Of a stretch of 64,000 nucleotides of DNA, positions 1 to 12,204 are shown one piece after another; position 1 is the first letter of the stretch, and each line of letters opens with the position of its first letter. The translations under genes and the position numbers were made by a program. The DNA comes from Tieghemiomyces parasiticus (Eukaryota; Kickxellomycota; Dimargaritomycetes; Dimargaritales; Dimargaritaceae), in assembly GCA_027575765.1 (NCBI GenBank), contig JANBPT010000110.1, forward strand, positions 1 through 64,000. Direction: 5' to 3'. Under the pieces are notes generated by a model. That model worked only from the letters and a program-made list of their open reading frames with translations, was not told the DNA's origin and ran no database searches.

Positions 1-2805
1 TACAGAGTGGTGGCAGCTATATTGAATAAAACTAATTTGACTTAGAAATCCTCAAAATAATTGGAGGCACCTGTATACCAAAGGTAGATCAAGATTGACC
101 TATGCCAACTGAGGTTACGAAGTGTCATAATAGTGCTATCGCCACCCACAAAATATACTTCGAGCGTTATCTTTCGAACAGCCGCGGCTACCTTAAACTA
201 TCACGTACAGCCTACATTATGGTTTAAATTCATATATTGGGGTGGAGATAAACCGTAGAGGTCTGACGTGTCTCCCCCTCCCGTCGCTCTGTCATAGCAA
301 TGCGCCTAATAATGGCTCAGCGCTCCCTTAGGCCTGCGTCTCCACTTCGAAGACCTATGGGGCACTGGCGCCTGTCTGCAGAACCGTCCCGCCTCGCTGC
401 ACCTTTTTATGAACGAGGCACACCAAGCGGTGTCTTAGGGGAGTCGCATTCTCCGCACCGGAGGGGATGGTGGCTTCCTGGAAATTGAAATCCACCGCTC
501 TCCAGCGCGGCGACTTGAAGGGCTGTTTGTAGTGAATGAACAGAGGAAGTCCGTCGAATAGTTCGGGCTAATGATCAGTACTTTGTACATGGATTTGGAC
601 AACGTTGGAGCAGCCATGCAAGTGTAATAGACCTCAATACTGATCCAATATTGAAATGCGGTTAACCGCTCCCCCCCCCTCCTCCTCCTTGTTGTCTAAA
701 GGTGCCGGGCACAGTGAGCCGGGGACTTGATCACCAGCCTATGGAATCGAGACCAGACGGGACCCTTGAAACCGAGGAGACCAGTCCGAGGCGCTTAAGA
801 TACCTCACTAAATAGTACGTGTGAACCTCGTTCTACGTTTAGACTATATTACTGTATAGGACCCCGGTCAAAGGCACATGGGTACATATTTTTTTTTACA
901 CACACCCGAGCGCGTCTACTCTCCTCTGGTGCCCAGTTCCAATGATGTTAGACGATGGTCATACTCCAGCTACTCGAACTTTTTTCTTCACATATACATC
1001 TCCTTTTCTCTCGTCACTGGCCATCCGCACCATGGATTAGACCGTGTGTGTCCAGGCCAGAAATATCCCATTCTGGACAGCAAGACGTATAAAACTCACA
1101 GTAGCCACCCGGGCTTCGGCGCTTCTCCCTTTGACGAGCCAATACTAAGCAGCCCTGCGATAACCGATGGGAAGGTGAGGGGCGGTGATCCTCGGTGGTG
1201 GTGGGAAGCATAGATTTGGGAACGGTGATTAGATAGAGTCGGGGCTCTGTTGGTGTCGGAAGCTGATATTGGGCACGGGTGTCAGTGTCGCCCTCCGCGG
1301 AGCGGTGCGTGTTGGCGCTACCTCCGACCGTCCCTCCCTTGTGTGTGGATTTAGATGCTCCGCCCGTTGTAAACCACCGGCTGCACATCAGCGACCAAAA
1401 CAAACGGCGGGACGGTAATTCATCCTTGAATGAGGAATGACCCAAATAGTCACCGAGAAACGATAGCTGGTGGTCTGCGGCCTTCCTGTGACAGCCAATC
1501 TATAACCTACTCTGCCTAGCCATCTCAATCATCACGGTAAACTGAAGTCTCGCTTTCCACTATACAGCCAGAGAAGCGCACCAATAGCGTTGCACTAAAT
1601 AGTCATGATTTCACTTGCCGGAGTATACTTGCCAAAGTACTACGTCCTCGGTATGAATACTGTACCCTTGAATTCTTAATAAGCAAACGAAAAGAGGAGG
1701 GTGGGGGCGAAGAATTAGCTACCATGTGCCCCCTCTGGGTCCACTCCCACTGAATATTCGCACAAGCCCCGGTCGAGATCATCAGGTACAAGAATAACTA
1801 CTGGACTACTTCTACCCGCCCTCGTTGGTTTTAGTTACTGCACGAGGTAACGTCTGACCGCTTTCCCTTGAAGGGGTCTATGTGATAGTGCTGGCTGCGT
1901 AGTAGGTCCATAGCTAACTCAAATCCAATCCTGCGTCGCATAGGGTTTGTGGCTAGATGGCTAGCGCTACGTGATGGTTGCATATATTTATTTATTTGTT
2001 TGATTATGACATGGATTGAGTTTAAGGTATCTATGTAATAGAAAGGCTGCCTTGGACAGTCAGGGATAACGGTATCCACCATGTGCCGTGTATGGAGCAC
2101 CTCCCACATCGCGAAAGTGCACGTCAGTCTGGCAAACAAGCCTTATTCCTCCACGGCCCTTCGCACACTTGATGCAGATTATCGGACCCTATAGACCAAT
2201 CTCATTCGATTTCGAGTGAACTCCATCGCTGCAGTCGATCCACGCTTTTCCCCTCTCCCAGCTCGCCAGGTTGACTCGTCAATGTTCACTCCTCTTTGCC
2301 TTCACCCATACGATACCCTCACTCTACTTTACCATACACTACATTTTCATCTGAACTTGTCCCCCAATTTTGTTTATAATGCGTGAGAAGTAACTCAACG
2401 CGTAAATAAATCTTGGAATGGATCGCTCGAACGCCGACCAAGGGAAGATTCCCCTGCCCAGGCCTTCTTACTCGTCCGACTGCACCCTTGTCTAATGGCA
2501 TCCAGCACATCAGGCTACCATAACTAGTACACCAGCCGCTATACATGGTGGGAGTGACGGGTAGGCGGGAAACTGGGCTGGCTCGTCTGTCTCCTTTGTC
2601 TTTTGGCACCATCCCTCCTCTTCTTCTTTCCCTCCCTCCCTCCCCCGCAATGCTGTTATGGACCTATCATCACACAAGGGAACACCCCCTGTCGCTCTTG
2701 CGGATGCCTTTCTTAACCTATTTTCTCTCGACCTCGTGGTTACAACATCCTTATTTAGCGGCAAAGAGTTGGCGATAATTGATTCAACCAACATTACCAG
2801 TTCAC
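1..2805. other. No recognisable gene; low-complexity intergenic DNA
   Basis: Only short open frames occur on both strands, and none has a recognisable motif, a convincing start or splice-consensus continuity. The longest, about 143 codons on the minus strand near 1014-1445, looks random in composition. The stretch 2590-2650 is strongly pyrimidine-rich and may belong to the promoter of the next gene. The distal end of a gene lying left of the window cannot be excluded. Confidence 0.5.
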
Positions 2806-2813
2806 TATAAATA
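2806..2813 (+). promoter_or_regulatory. TATA box of secreted-protein gene
   Basis: TATAAATA lies about 150 bases upstream of the ATG at 2965, followed by a pyrimidine- and A-rich leader. Spacing and sequence fit a fungal TATA promoter with a leader of roughly 100 bases. Confidence 0.55.
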
Positions 2814-2964
2814 CCCCCAGATCACCCTGTTCAATAGAAACATCATAAACACCATTCACAAATCCCTCTCTTCCCCGCCGCTATCTATTATAACCTGCGG
2901 ACCACCGTCGTCCACCTCACTATTCTAATTTCCTCCAGTTGGCTACCATACCCAATTATTCACC

Positions 2965-3575
2965 ATGCTCGCCTCGCGGATCATCCTTGCCATCACTGCT
3001 GCCTCTCTGGCCATGCTCGGCGCCGACCGCGTGGAAGCCCACCCTGTTCCCGCATTCATCCCGGTAAGTTTCATTTAACAGATTGTTGGTACATAGGTTT
3101 AGTTACTAAAGATAATTGTCGCCTAGTCTTCCTTGTTTGCCGTTTACTCGACCCTCTTTCTCAACCCCTCATTTTTTCCTCATACATAAGCTCTCCAACC
3201 GAGCGCACATGAGATCCCACAGCTAATGTGGTATACCATATTCTAACCATCCGGTATCCTGAACAAACCACACTTCTTTTTCATACATTTCATGTATTTT
3301 TACTATTTTAGGCGGCCCGTTGCCCCCCGGCTATTTCATCCCCGGAGGGCCCCATCACGACTTCCGCCACCACTTACGCTTTGAGTACATCTACCACACC
3401 TTCCTTTTCCACCGAACCCACGGCCGCCTCTGCTGCGTCTCTCACCACTCCATCCGCTCCCTCATCGACTACCACGGATACACAGATCACCATCAATCCG
3501 AGCGCTGGTATCCAGCTCGGCAGCAACACCGCTAGTATCGTCGTTGGCGAGAAGCCCTTCGGCACCCGCTACTGA
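2965..3575 (+). CDS. Small secreted Ser/Thr-rich protein (120 aa)
   Basis: Two exons, 2965-3063 and 3312-3575; the 248-base intron has a GTAAGT donor and a TTTTAG acceptor and keeps phase 0. Residues 1 to about 25 form a signal peptide: a basic start, then a hydrophobic Ile/Leu/Ala core, with likely cleavage after VEA so that the mature chain starts HPVPAF. The rest is rich in Ser, Thr and Pro with a single Cys, consistent with an O-glycosylated cell-wall or secreted protein. There is no GPI signal: the C-terminus (EKPFGTRY) is polar. I do not recognise a family. A TATA box precedes it and a polyadenylation signal follows. The exon choice rests on exact phase and on uninterrupted low-complexity coding sequence in exon 2. 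Confidence 0.7.
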
Positions 3576-3910
3576 CTTCCGCTCTTTTCGACTCTGCTTA
3601 TCCGTCCGGAGCTGTGATCCTTCGTCGGCATGGTTAAATTGGGAGTTATGAATGGCGATGGTTGGTCCATTCAGAATACCAGCTGGTCTGGCTCTAAGGT
3701 GTCACCATGAACCCTGCCTTAATCCCTAACCACCAGTGGTACGCTACTGGCCCGTTTAATTATCTACACTATCCATACACCCTTGTTATAATACGATGCC
3801 GAAGGAACAGTAACCGGTAAGGCCTATACCTTTGGGGTTTGGCCCGGGAACTTCGACGCGGCGTCCATATTTATTTATGTAATCTATGCGTAGTTTAATA
3901 CTGTTATTCG

Positions 3911-3916
3911 AATAAA
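3911..3916 (+). terminator. AATAAA polyadenylation signal
   Basis: A canonical AATAAA sits about 335 bases after the stop of the secreted-protein gene. The distance is long, so an earlier cryptic signal may be used instead. Confidence 0.35.
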
Positions 3917-4148
3917 CTGGTCTACCATAGCAAGTCCTGTAATTTCAGGTGACGAAGCCGGGGAATTTGACATCACAAAACCAATGCTATCGAAGCCAAC
4001 ACAGTTCGGTTAACAACCGCGAATATCTGCGTAATATTAGCTGGAACAGCTTTCCGTACCGAAACTTATTTTTGCATGGTATACATTTCTAATTTAAGAT
4101 ACTAGTGGGGTTAACTCTACGATCCGCGTATTTCTCGAAATAGTAGCT

Positions 4149-4172
4149 CACACACACACACACACGCACACA
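4149..4172. repeat. CA microsatellite
   Basis: Eight uninterrupted CA units (4149-4164), one CG interruption, then three more CA units. It lies just beyond the 3' end of the Nudix hydrolase gene. Confidence 0.9.
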
Positions 4173-4208
4173 TATCCTTGCTCCACAGTTCAAATCGGTG
4201 GCATAAGT

Positions 4209-5481
4209 CTACATATCCAACCGCCGACCGGTTAACGCCTCAAGAGTGTCGCGGAGTATCATGGCAGTGAGGCCCCATAGGGGCGGCGTGATATGGGGGG
4301 GAGTTTCAAACACTGGAATCCGCAGCCCGGAGGGCCGGAGGGTTGTGGAACTGCGGGCGGTCGAATCGAGTAACCGACTGACGGGCACGGTAAAGATTTC
4401 GGTGAGTTCATCGCTATTGAACTTCAGGACGGTCACGTCAACCGGCCTTCCGGCGTCGACGACGCCCACAAACGGGTGGACTCGGATGGTGGCGTCCCAG
4501 TTGGGCACCGCGGGTAACCGGCCGAGAATGTCGATGCGGGAAGCTGAGAGTGCGATCTCCTCGTCGGTCTCGCGTAGGCAGGTGGCCTCAAGGTCGGCAT
4601 CGGTAAGGTCCTGTTTACCACCTGGGAAGCTAGCGGAGTGGAGGAGGGGGGTCATGAAGTCCACCGTCGAGATGGAGGTGGGGTCACTAGCATTAGTATT
4701 AACGAAGCCAAGGACCTTTATGCCACGTGGCCCTTAAGCACAAGGTCTGCGCTCACCCTACCCAAACTAACCCCTTAGTATTAGTGAACCAGCTGGAAAA
4801 ATAACATCCTTGATGTATGTGCTTGCACACCCATTATTGGACAACCAATGTCCTAACTTTGGAGGCTTCTCCGCGCTGCTCCTTCCACTTGGTAGGTCCA
4901 TTCACCACCCCCCCCAGCCCAACCTACCTAACTTCGCCCTGGTGAGTACGTAGGTTCATACTCCGTACGGTGAACAGGACGCTGGGCACACCGTCCACGT
5001 TGCAGAGCGGGACGAGGACCGCGGCCTCCCGTAATCCCGTCGAGCGATATTTGAATCGTGGCAGGTCCCGGCGTTGGCTATGGGCAGCTAAGCACTGGCG
5101 AAAATCGGCTAGGACTTGGGACTGGTCAAGGCGCCAAGGCAATTGGGGGCTGGCCGATGTGGACTGGGTCCGTGTGATTAAATGTGACTGGCGACTGCTG
5201 GGGGATCGACAACCAGCCCATGACCGACTAGTGATTCGGTACCAGGGCACGGTGCGGCTGATTGACATGCCGAAACCGGACATGACGACGGGTGCTGATG
5301 TAAAAGCTGTCAAACGAGGGCAGGTAGAGCTAAGGAGGGATGTAGTGCAAAGACGCCAAATTAGACAAGGGGGTTGGCGGGTGAGGCTGCTGACTAGTGT
5401 GGCCATACGATGGAAGAGATTCCTTCTGGATTCGCGGAGCCAGGATGACCTGTCGGCGTCTCGATTCCGTCGCACAACCAT
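4209..5481 (-). CDS. CoA-type Nudix hydrolase (Pcd1/NUDT7/NUDT8-like), 324 aa
   Basis: Two exons on the minus strand, 5481-4928 and 4629-4209, joined by a GTAGGT donor and a CTAG acceptor. The junction restores the signature LRTHQGEVSFPGGK, followed by the Nudix box with RETDEE near residues 207-212. The LRxHxGxVxFPGG stretch just before the box marks the coenzyme A diphosphatase subgroup, which hydrolyses CoA and its derivatives to 3',5'-ADP and phosphopantetheines. Family-like sequence starts near residue 120. The first 110 or so residues are rich in Ser and Arg with almost no acidic residues; this could be a mitochondrial targeting extension or the result of a start chosen too far upstream. 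Other in-frame ATGs exist within it. A TGACTCA motif lies at 5555-5561 upstream of the start. Confidence 0.85.
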
Positions 5482-5897
5482 GGTGTCGGTGGCTCCGCCT
5501 AGCTAGGGATAAGGCCTGTAGAGCGCACGCCCGCTCAACTAAAATCGCTGAAGGTGACTCAACATGTCTTGCCGACCATGTGAACGTTTAAGCGTCCCTC
5601 TGGGGTGAGGATCGCATTACCTCGGGATCAGTGGACTATGGGCTACGAGGCACTTCAACGATGACCTACTTAATAGGATAGAGGATATTTATTTTGAATG
5701 AGAGCGGAGCGGGGACCCGTGGCACAGGAAGGGCACGCACCAACTCCCAGCAATGCAGGGATCAACGGTTATCATTTTGTGCGGCTGGCTATATTTTTTT
5801 GCCTAAATCACATCACCACCCTTCCATCCAGTAGATGGTTGAGGCGGAGGGGGGAAGGTGGTAAGTGAAGGAGGCGCGCTCGCATTGCAGACCCACT
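5482..5897. other. Intergenic, Nudix promoter and carrier 3' end
   Basis: This spans the upstream side of the Nudix gene and the 3' flank of the ADP/ATP carrier, both on the minus strand. No further coding signal is visible. Confidence 0.5.
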
Positions 5898-6830
5898 CTA
5901 TTTCTTGATGCCAAGGAAAGCCTGGATCTCGTCGTAGAGCACGAGCACCAGGGCACCACCGGTACCACGGATGATGTTGGAGAAGCCACCGTGGAAGAAG
6001 GCCTTAGGGCCCTCGGCCTTGAGCAGCTTGACGAAGCAGTCCAGAGAGGAAGTGTACAGGATCTCGGTGCGGCCAGCCTGCATCATCATGCGACGACGGA
6101 CGGTGTCGAGAGGGTAGGAGATCATACCAGCGATGACGGTGACGGACTGGGCAACCAGCCACGACTGCCAGATGGCGGGCTTCTTGTTCTTGTCGGGGAA
6201 GAGCATCGACTTGGCGGTATCGAACCCACCGAAGTAGGCGGCGCGGTACACGATGATACCGGCGACGGACACACCGAAGCCCTGGTACAGACCCTTGAGA
6301 CCATCAGACTTGTAGATGGTCGAGATGCAGTGGCCGAGACCGTTGTACTGGCGGTTGGCACCGCTGCCAATGTCGACAGCCATGCGGGTACGGGCGAAGT
6401 CCAGGGGGTAGACAAAGAGCAGGGAGGTGGCACCGGCAGCACCACCGGAGGCCAGGTTACCGGCGAAGAACTTCCAGAAGTCGGTCTTAGCGTCGTAACG
6501 CTGGAAGATGGTCTTGTACTTGTCCTTGAAGGCAAAGTTCAGGGCCTGGGTGGGGAAGTAACGGATGACGTTGGCCAGGTTACCGCGCCAGAGAGAACCG
6601 ACACCCTGCTCGGCGGGGATACGACGGAAGGCATCCATGATACCCTTGTACTGCTTGTCCTTAGCGATCTGGGTGGAAGAGGCCTGGACCTGGAGGAGAA
6701 GCTTGACGCGCTCGATAGGGGCGACCACGGTCTTGGACACACCAGCGGAGACACCACCGGCGAGCAGATCCTTACCGAAGGAGATGGCCATTTCGGCCGG
6801 GGTACGGGGAGCGGCGATCTTGTCGGACAT
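5898..6830 (-). CDS. AAC: Mitochondrial ADP/ATP carrier (310 aa)
   Basis: Single uninterrupted exon. The protein exchanges cytosolic ADP for matrix ATP across the inner mitochondrial membrane. It has the three mitochondrial-carrier repeats, each with its PxD/ExxK/R motif: PIERVKL, PLDFART and PLDTVRR. The last runs into RRRMMMQ, the signature specific to ADP/ATP carriers. Length and ends match fungal AAC proteins of about 305-315 residues. Codon choice is strongly biased to C- and G-ending codons, as expected for a highly expressed gene; this also leaves the whole antisense strand open. A weak TATA-like TATAAG on the minus strand (7016-7021) lies about 185 bases upstream. Identification is near certain. 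Confidence 0.98.
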   Translation of the reverse strand: MSDKIAAPRTPAEMAISFGKDLLAGGVSAGVSKTVVAPIERVKLLLQVQASSTQIAKDKQYKGIMDAFRRIPAEQGVGSLWRGNLANVIRYFPTQALNFAFKDKYKTIFQRYDAKTDFWKFFAGNLASGGAAGATSLLFVYPLDFARTRMAVDIGSGANRQYNGLGHCISTIYKSDGLKGLYQGFGVSVAGIIVYRAAYFGGFDTAKSMLFPDKNKKPAIWQSWLVAQSVTVIAGMISYPLDTVRRRMMMQAGRTEILYTSSLDCFVKLLKAEGPKAFFHGGFSNIIRGTGGALVLVLYDEIQAFLGIKK

Positions 6831-9800
6831 GTTGGATCTCGGGCGGGATGCGAGAGATGACTGGGGGGTGACAAAGGGGGTGATCTCCTACGGCGTGAGG
6901 GGTAGCAGTGAGCGATGCGGCGATGGCCAGCGTAAAAATTAACCGAAACGAAAGGTGAACCGAAGTGCAACGAACAGAAAAGAGAAAGGTGGGAGGGGCG
7001 GACGTAGGGGGCCAACTTATAGGGTAGGGCATTGAAGTGAGAGGGAGGGAGCACGGTGTGTATGCTGAATGCTGCTACTGTCGCGAGGTGGAGGGTTACG
7101 CCAACCCACCAGCATTCTTCCCCAACGGGGCAGCGCGGGACTCGATTGGAGTTTTTTTTTTCTTCATTGCTGCTTATCCAGGCTGGCCGAATCCTCCGGC
7201 GTTTCCCGACGGGCCAGTCAGCAGGGGTCGCACGAGCAAGGAACGATACGAGGGAGTGGCGGGCGATGCTCGACCATTGGGAGGCCATCAACGCTCGGGA
7301 CTGAATAATTATGGAGGTGGGAGAGGCTTATCTCTGGACAAGGAGATGGCTTGTTATTCCTTTTTCCCTTTCCTCACCCCGGGGTGGTTGGGGTAGGTTG
7401 GGCGGTGATTGGCCCAGGCACCACTCGGCGGAGGCCGACGCCGCATGGCTCCGCGGGGTTAAGCTGTGGCAGATGGGACGGGGGAAGGGGAGGGGTCCGG
7501 CCCTAGGGTATTTGTATTTTTTATTTCTTAGTGGGTGGCACCCACCCCACTCCACCACCCTTTCGCGCCGGCTAATGGTGGATGCGTTGCACACGGCGGG
7601 CCACTGGGTGCGGAAGGCTGGACCCAATAGCATGTGAGTGGTATGAAGATAATAGGGGAAGAATGCAACAGTGATCTGGATGTACACGCATACTGAGACC
7701 GAGGGGTCGACATGTACAGTCCAGTCACCGTATCGAAAAAATTTTCTGCACTGGACCACGGCGGCTAGTTGTGGGATGAATGGATATCCCGTGAGTGGTC
7801 CCTCAACCCTTCCCCCCCCCCTGGTACGGAACGCAAGGGGCCGGGGGGAATGCAGCTTGCGGCGTCCCTTCACCGTCTGGCCAGGAGCGTAAGGATGGAA
7901 GTGAGCGAATTAGGACTGGCGCCCCTCGTCTAGTTGCGCAAGTGAGCTTATGCGTTTTGATGCGTGGATTCTATCTAGCTCCGACCTTTGCCTCCCCCAG
8001 GGGCGAAGCCTGCGTTGATATACTTTGGCTCCTACTGACGGCTTCTTGACGGCCTGCTGCCCAACCCAACCGCCGCCAATTTCTAGAGGAGATGTCTAGT
8101 CGATTCACTCGACAGTAAAAGGGGCCTGCCCCGGCCCAAATCGGTCGACATCGTAATTGAGCTATTACCCGCCTTCATGACAGAGCAGGCATATCTCGTA
8201 CCGGTTGGCAGGTTCCGATATTTCAATATATCTTAGTGCCGCACATAGTGATTCACACACCAGTCAGCCCGCTCACGTAGCCTGGACGAAATGGGCGAGG
8301 TACAACGGGCAGGCCAGCCGACAGACCCTCCTCCAACGGGCGACAGTATGATCCCAAAGCTCTGCCGTAGGTGATCAGAGTGGCTGGCTGAAGACCGTGC
8401 TGTGGGCGCTGACTGGACTAAAAGGGGGCGGTCCACCTGGAGCGCACCAAAGGGTGGACGGAGTTTGCACAGCCTTTGTGTCACCTCCCCGCTTCCGCTG
8501 CTGTTTCAAAACTAGGCTCGGGGGATCGACCTCGATATATCAGTTTCCGTTGCTGGACTGCAGCTGGCAGCGAACAACCATTTACACCCGGAGATCAAAT
8601 CGCCAACGCTGCCTAGCCGCCTCCTTAGGGACAGACTCATCCGCTTTCAGCACATCCCCATGGGCGGACCACGGCGTGCTGTACGCAACCCGCCATGGAA
8701 AATACACTCAGGCCTGGACCGGATCTGGCCTCGAACACTATACGCGGCTTCTCGATCCTGCCGTCGCTTTCCTAAGCAGCGCTACCCGCAACCCACCCGT
8801 AGACGAGGTCCACACATGATATGCCAATTCCTAGACCCTATCCTCACGCACATATAGCCTCGGCCTGCTTGCCATTCCCTGCCCACATTGACAGCGGGCC
8901 GTCCCTTTATATCTACCTTGCGATCTTACGTTAACGGCTAGATTGGGACCCAATTACATGAAGGGCCGGCTGATGCCATGCAGCTCAGTGTAGAAGGACC
9001 GGGGCCAGTGGCACCCGGGCGGTCGACTGACAGCCAAGGTTCCCAACGTTGCCATCGGATACAGCCTCACCTTGTCATTGGAGTGATGAGAAGGGGGGAG
9101 ACAGGGCCATTGAGGCGCTTCTATCTTCGCGGCTTTGTGTCACCCTTGTAGTAGCGATTGGCCCTGTCAACACAGCTGTTGAATCATGCGGCTCCCCACG
9201 ATAATCCAACTAAGCGTCTCTCAAACTCCAGCTCGCGCCTTACTCCGCACAAGAGTGGGTGAAATTAGGCCCGAGTGCCGCCAGCCACACGGCCTAACGT
9301 AGACGGGGCGTCTATTGGTTACCAGGACCTGTGGATGTCAATAGCGAGCGTGAGGCTGGCGGCCCAGACCCTCCCTGGTAGCGAGTGTCTGCTCGTCCAG
9401 CCCAACATCGATTAGAAGCGTATCGTTTATTCGGCAGCGTGTAATGGCAGGCCGCTCTAGTGCCAACAGAGTAGTGATCTAAGAGGACCGAGGTGGAAGT
9501 CACGTTGTAGGAGGTGCGTATAATGGCACTCTTTGCAGTGGGGCAGCGCTTCAAGGTCTTAGCCGACAGCTCCGGCCGTTGCCGCGTTTCTCGTCAAGCG
9601 GCGGAGGAAGCTGGTGGCATCCTTTAGGTAACAGCAGCTGGCATACGCTGTGCTGACCGTACGCTCAATCTTTGCCATTTCGTCCACAGCTTTGTGGCGC
9701 CGACCCTTGCACCGCCATCCACGGGATCGCCGCGGCTGCCACCGCTATATTGAGGTGACTCCAGCTGTTCTCCACGGCCTACCAGGTGCGGGGACGTCCC

Positions 9801-10259
9801 CGTCACCGTATCTTTCTGCGCCGGTAGACTCTCCGGATGCGCAAGCGGCGCTCAAGCTGGGAGGGGCTGGTCGTCCCGCCCTAATGGGAACCTGTACACG
9901 CCGCCCCTCGTCACTCCCCCGGGCGGTTCATCGTTTTTTCCGGTTTTCTCTCCTCCCCGGCTGTGTGTGATAATTTTACCGGACGGTCGCACCCAGCCTT
10001 CCACCGTCCTCCACCGGCACTGTACTTGTCAGAGCTCCCTCCAATAACTGCTGCGTCTTCTACGGCGAGCCTTCCTTACCGTTGTTCCACAACTCGTACC
10101 TTTCTTCGCCTCATTCACAATTGCACACACCGGCGCCGTGGCGGAATCCCTACTAACCGTGCGCCCTTCCGCATTACGTCTCTGGCCAGGCTGTAATCGC
10201 CTGCAGCCGCTCCTTGCCCATTCAGCCATTTGCACCCCGAATTTGCACTCGTTGTCACC
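6831..10259. other. Carrier promoter, then about 3 kb without a recognisable gene
   Basis: The first 200 bases are the pyrimidine-rich (minus-strand) leader and promoter of the ADP/ATP carrier. Beyond that only unsupported frames occur, such as 7328-7873 minus (181 codons) and 8397-8819 plus (140 codons). The part 8400-9560 has faintly protein-like frames broken by stops on both strands, which could be a decayed mobile element, but no catalytic motif can be named. A 14-base perfect palindrome lies at 9789-9802. Confidence 0.4.
9789..9802. repeat. 14-base perfect palindrome
   Basis: CGGGGACGTCCCCG is self-complementary over all 14 bases and lies in the gene-free stretch upstream of SPT2. It could be a protein-binding site; no neighbour suggests which. 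Confidence 0.4.
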
Positions 10260-12204
10260 ATGTCCGAGGTAAGTCAACACCCTGCGGGCACTAGCTTGGC
10301 TGGTTTAATTCAGATGGCCCACTAGGAGTCATCGAGTGCGTCACTCCAACTGGCCCAACAACGTCGCATCTAGAGGGGCATTGAAATTCATTGCTGACGC
10401 CCGGAGTCTCTGCACACCATTCACCTAACCACGCCTATGCCCAATGCCGTTCTTGCGGATTTCTACTATCCTTCCATGCCAGTTCGACCGGCTAATGCGC
10501 ATGGCTGATGAGCACACATCACGGGTGCAGTCTGACCTCCAAGCCAAGCAGCGTCGCCCCGCGTCCGCTTCGACACGGCCAACCCGGCCGACTCCGCCAG
10601 GTCCGCGGCGGACTGATGCTCGCGCATTTAACAGCGAGCTGGACCAGGCCGCCCGCATCGCCGAAGCAACCGCCAAGGAGCTTCGTGACCTAGGTCGACC
10701 CCGACCCAAAGCGCCCAGCAATGGTAAAGAGGGCGGCAGCGAACGCCGAGTGGCATCGTCATCCTCGGCCGCAAAGGCCCAACGCGCAGACGGCCGCTGG
10801 ACCACCTCGACTCCAGACCGGTCACGTACGCAAAGTACCGCCGGCCACCGGGCTCGCCCGGCTTCCCCGCCCCCACGAGAATCCCCCATGGCCGCCAAGG
10901 TCCGAACAGCCGCGAAAATGTCCTACACCGAGCTGATGAAACACGCCCCGGAGAGCCATGCCAAACCCGTACGACGGCCCTTACCAACTGTGGATGAGCG
11001 CCACAAGGTGATTGACCCCATATCCCGTACGCCGATCGCTGTCACGACGACCTCAAAAGCCGCAAATGGATCACCAGCTTCCGCGGCCAAGCCCAACGGC
11101 GTGACCGCCCCACCCAACCGGCCCGGTGCGCTCTACATGCCTAAACGGGTTCCGGCCGCCGCTGCTGTGGCCAACCGAGCCCGCGCCACCCCGTCAGGCC
11201 GACCCGTAGCGAGCGGTAGTCGGTCAGCCAAACCCCTACCATCTACCCGTACAGTCCCTGCCGACTTGATCCCGCTCCACAAATCGAAACGCGACAGGCG
11301 GTCCATCGAGGAGGTTCAGTCCGACCTGAAGCGTCGCCGAGTCGACGACGTCCCCACCCGGGCGCCCCCGCGGGCCCGTTCCGTCTCACCACCACCGGTC
11401 CGAGAGCGACCCTCACCGTCCACTGCGCCCCCATCGCGGTCCCACGCCCGGTTTGCGGGTAAGAAACCACCAACGCCCTCCGTTGCTGAACCGACTCAGG
11501 TCGCCCAAAAACGGCCGCCCACCGTCCCGCGTGGCCGCTCGCCGGTCAGTCGCGCTTCGCGCCCGCCAACCGTCCCCGCTCGTGAACCACCTCGGCCGAC
11601 GGCCGGTAAAAAACTCCCGCGATCCACCACCACCACTACCCCAACCAGACCCACTATTTCCCAGAAGAAGCCCCCCACCCGACCTGCCGGTGCGCAATAC
11701 GGCGGTAAACGGCCGCCTGTCGGCCGAGATTCCGACGGGCGTGCTCCCGTGGCCCGCAAGCGACCGCCATCCGGGCCTGCCGCTCCCCTACGACCCAGCT
11801 ATCCGGGTCAGCGGCGACTTGACCGTCACCGGTACCCTAATGAGGAGGACGAAGAAGATAGCGAGATGGATGATTTCATCGTCAGTGACGAAGACGAGAT
11901 GGAGGATGACGACATAGCACTCCGCCGCCGCCGGCGTGACAATCGCAGTCGGCGGGGTAGCGGTGAAGACGTGTCCAGTGTGCTCAAAGACGTGTTTGGT
12001 TACGACCGGCGACGGTATGCCAATCGAGGGTATGAAGAGGACAGCGCAGATGATATGGAGGCTGACGCCCGGGCTGTGCGCCAAGAGGAGGCCCGTAGCG
12101 CCCGCCTAGCTCGCCAAGAGGATGCAGCCGAGGAAGAGCGCGAGCGTCAGGAGCTGGAACGGAAGCGACGGCGCCAGCGAGAAAAGGAGCGACAGGTGCG
12201 ATAA
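10260..12204 (+). CDS. SPT2: SPT2-like histone chaperone / chromatin protein (576 aa)
   Basis: The ATG at 10260 starts a 9-base first exon (Met-Ser-Glu, to 10268); the intron 10269-10482 has a GTAAGT donor and a CCAG acceptor; exon 2 runs 10483-12204. The N-terminus (FDRLMRMADEH...) is followed by some 430 residues of basic, Pro/Arg/Ser-rich disordered sequence with repeated KKPP/KRPP motifs. Next come an acidic patch with a run of DE residues and, from about residue 500, the family's conserved C-terminal block: SSVLKDVFGYDRRRY, then a stretch with EEARSARLARQED and a charged coiled tail. In yeast Spt2 this block binds histones H3-H4 during transcription. The very short first exon is inferred from phase and consensus; an internal start at an in-frame ATG in exon 2 is the alternative. 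An AATAAA follows at 12267. Confidence 0.9.

Larger units (their letters stand above)
3576..4208. other. Intergenic between two convergent genes
   Basis: This holds the 3' end of the secreted-protein gene on the plus strand and of the Nudix gene on the minus strand. Apart from the AATAAA at 3911 and a CA microsatellite I see nothing in it. Confidence 0.5.

Noticed and set aside
5865..6860. 331-codon open frame on the plus strand, antisense to the ADP/ATP carrier
   Set aside because: It is the shadow of the strongly codon-biased carrier gene; the carrier motifs are unambiguous and the antisense product has no domain.
7328..7873. 181-codon minus-strand frame in the gap after the carrier
   Set aside because: Composition is random, with no motif, no plausible promoter and no splice context.
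8397..9554. Possible retroelement remnant (plus 8397-8819, minus 9312-9554)
   Set aside because: Frames looked vaguely protein-like, but no reverse transcriptase, RNase H or integrase motif could be found, nor terminal repeats.
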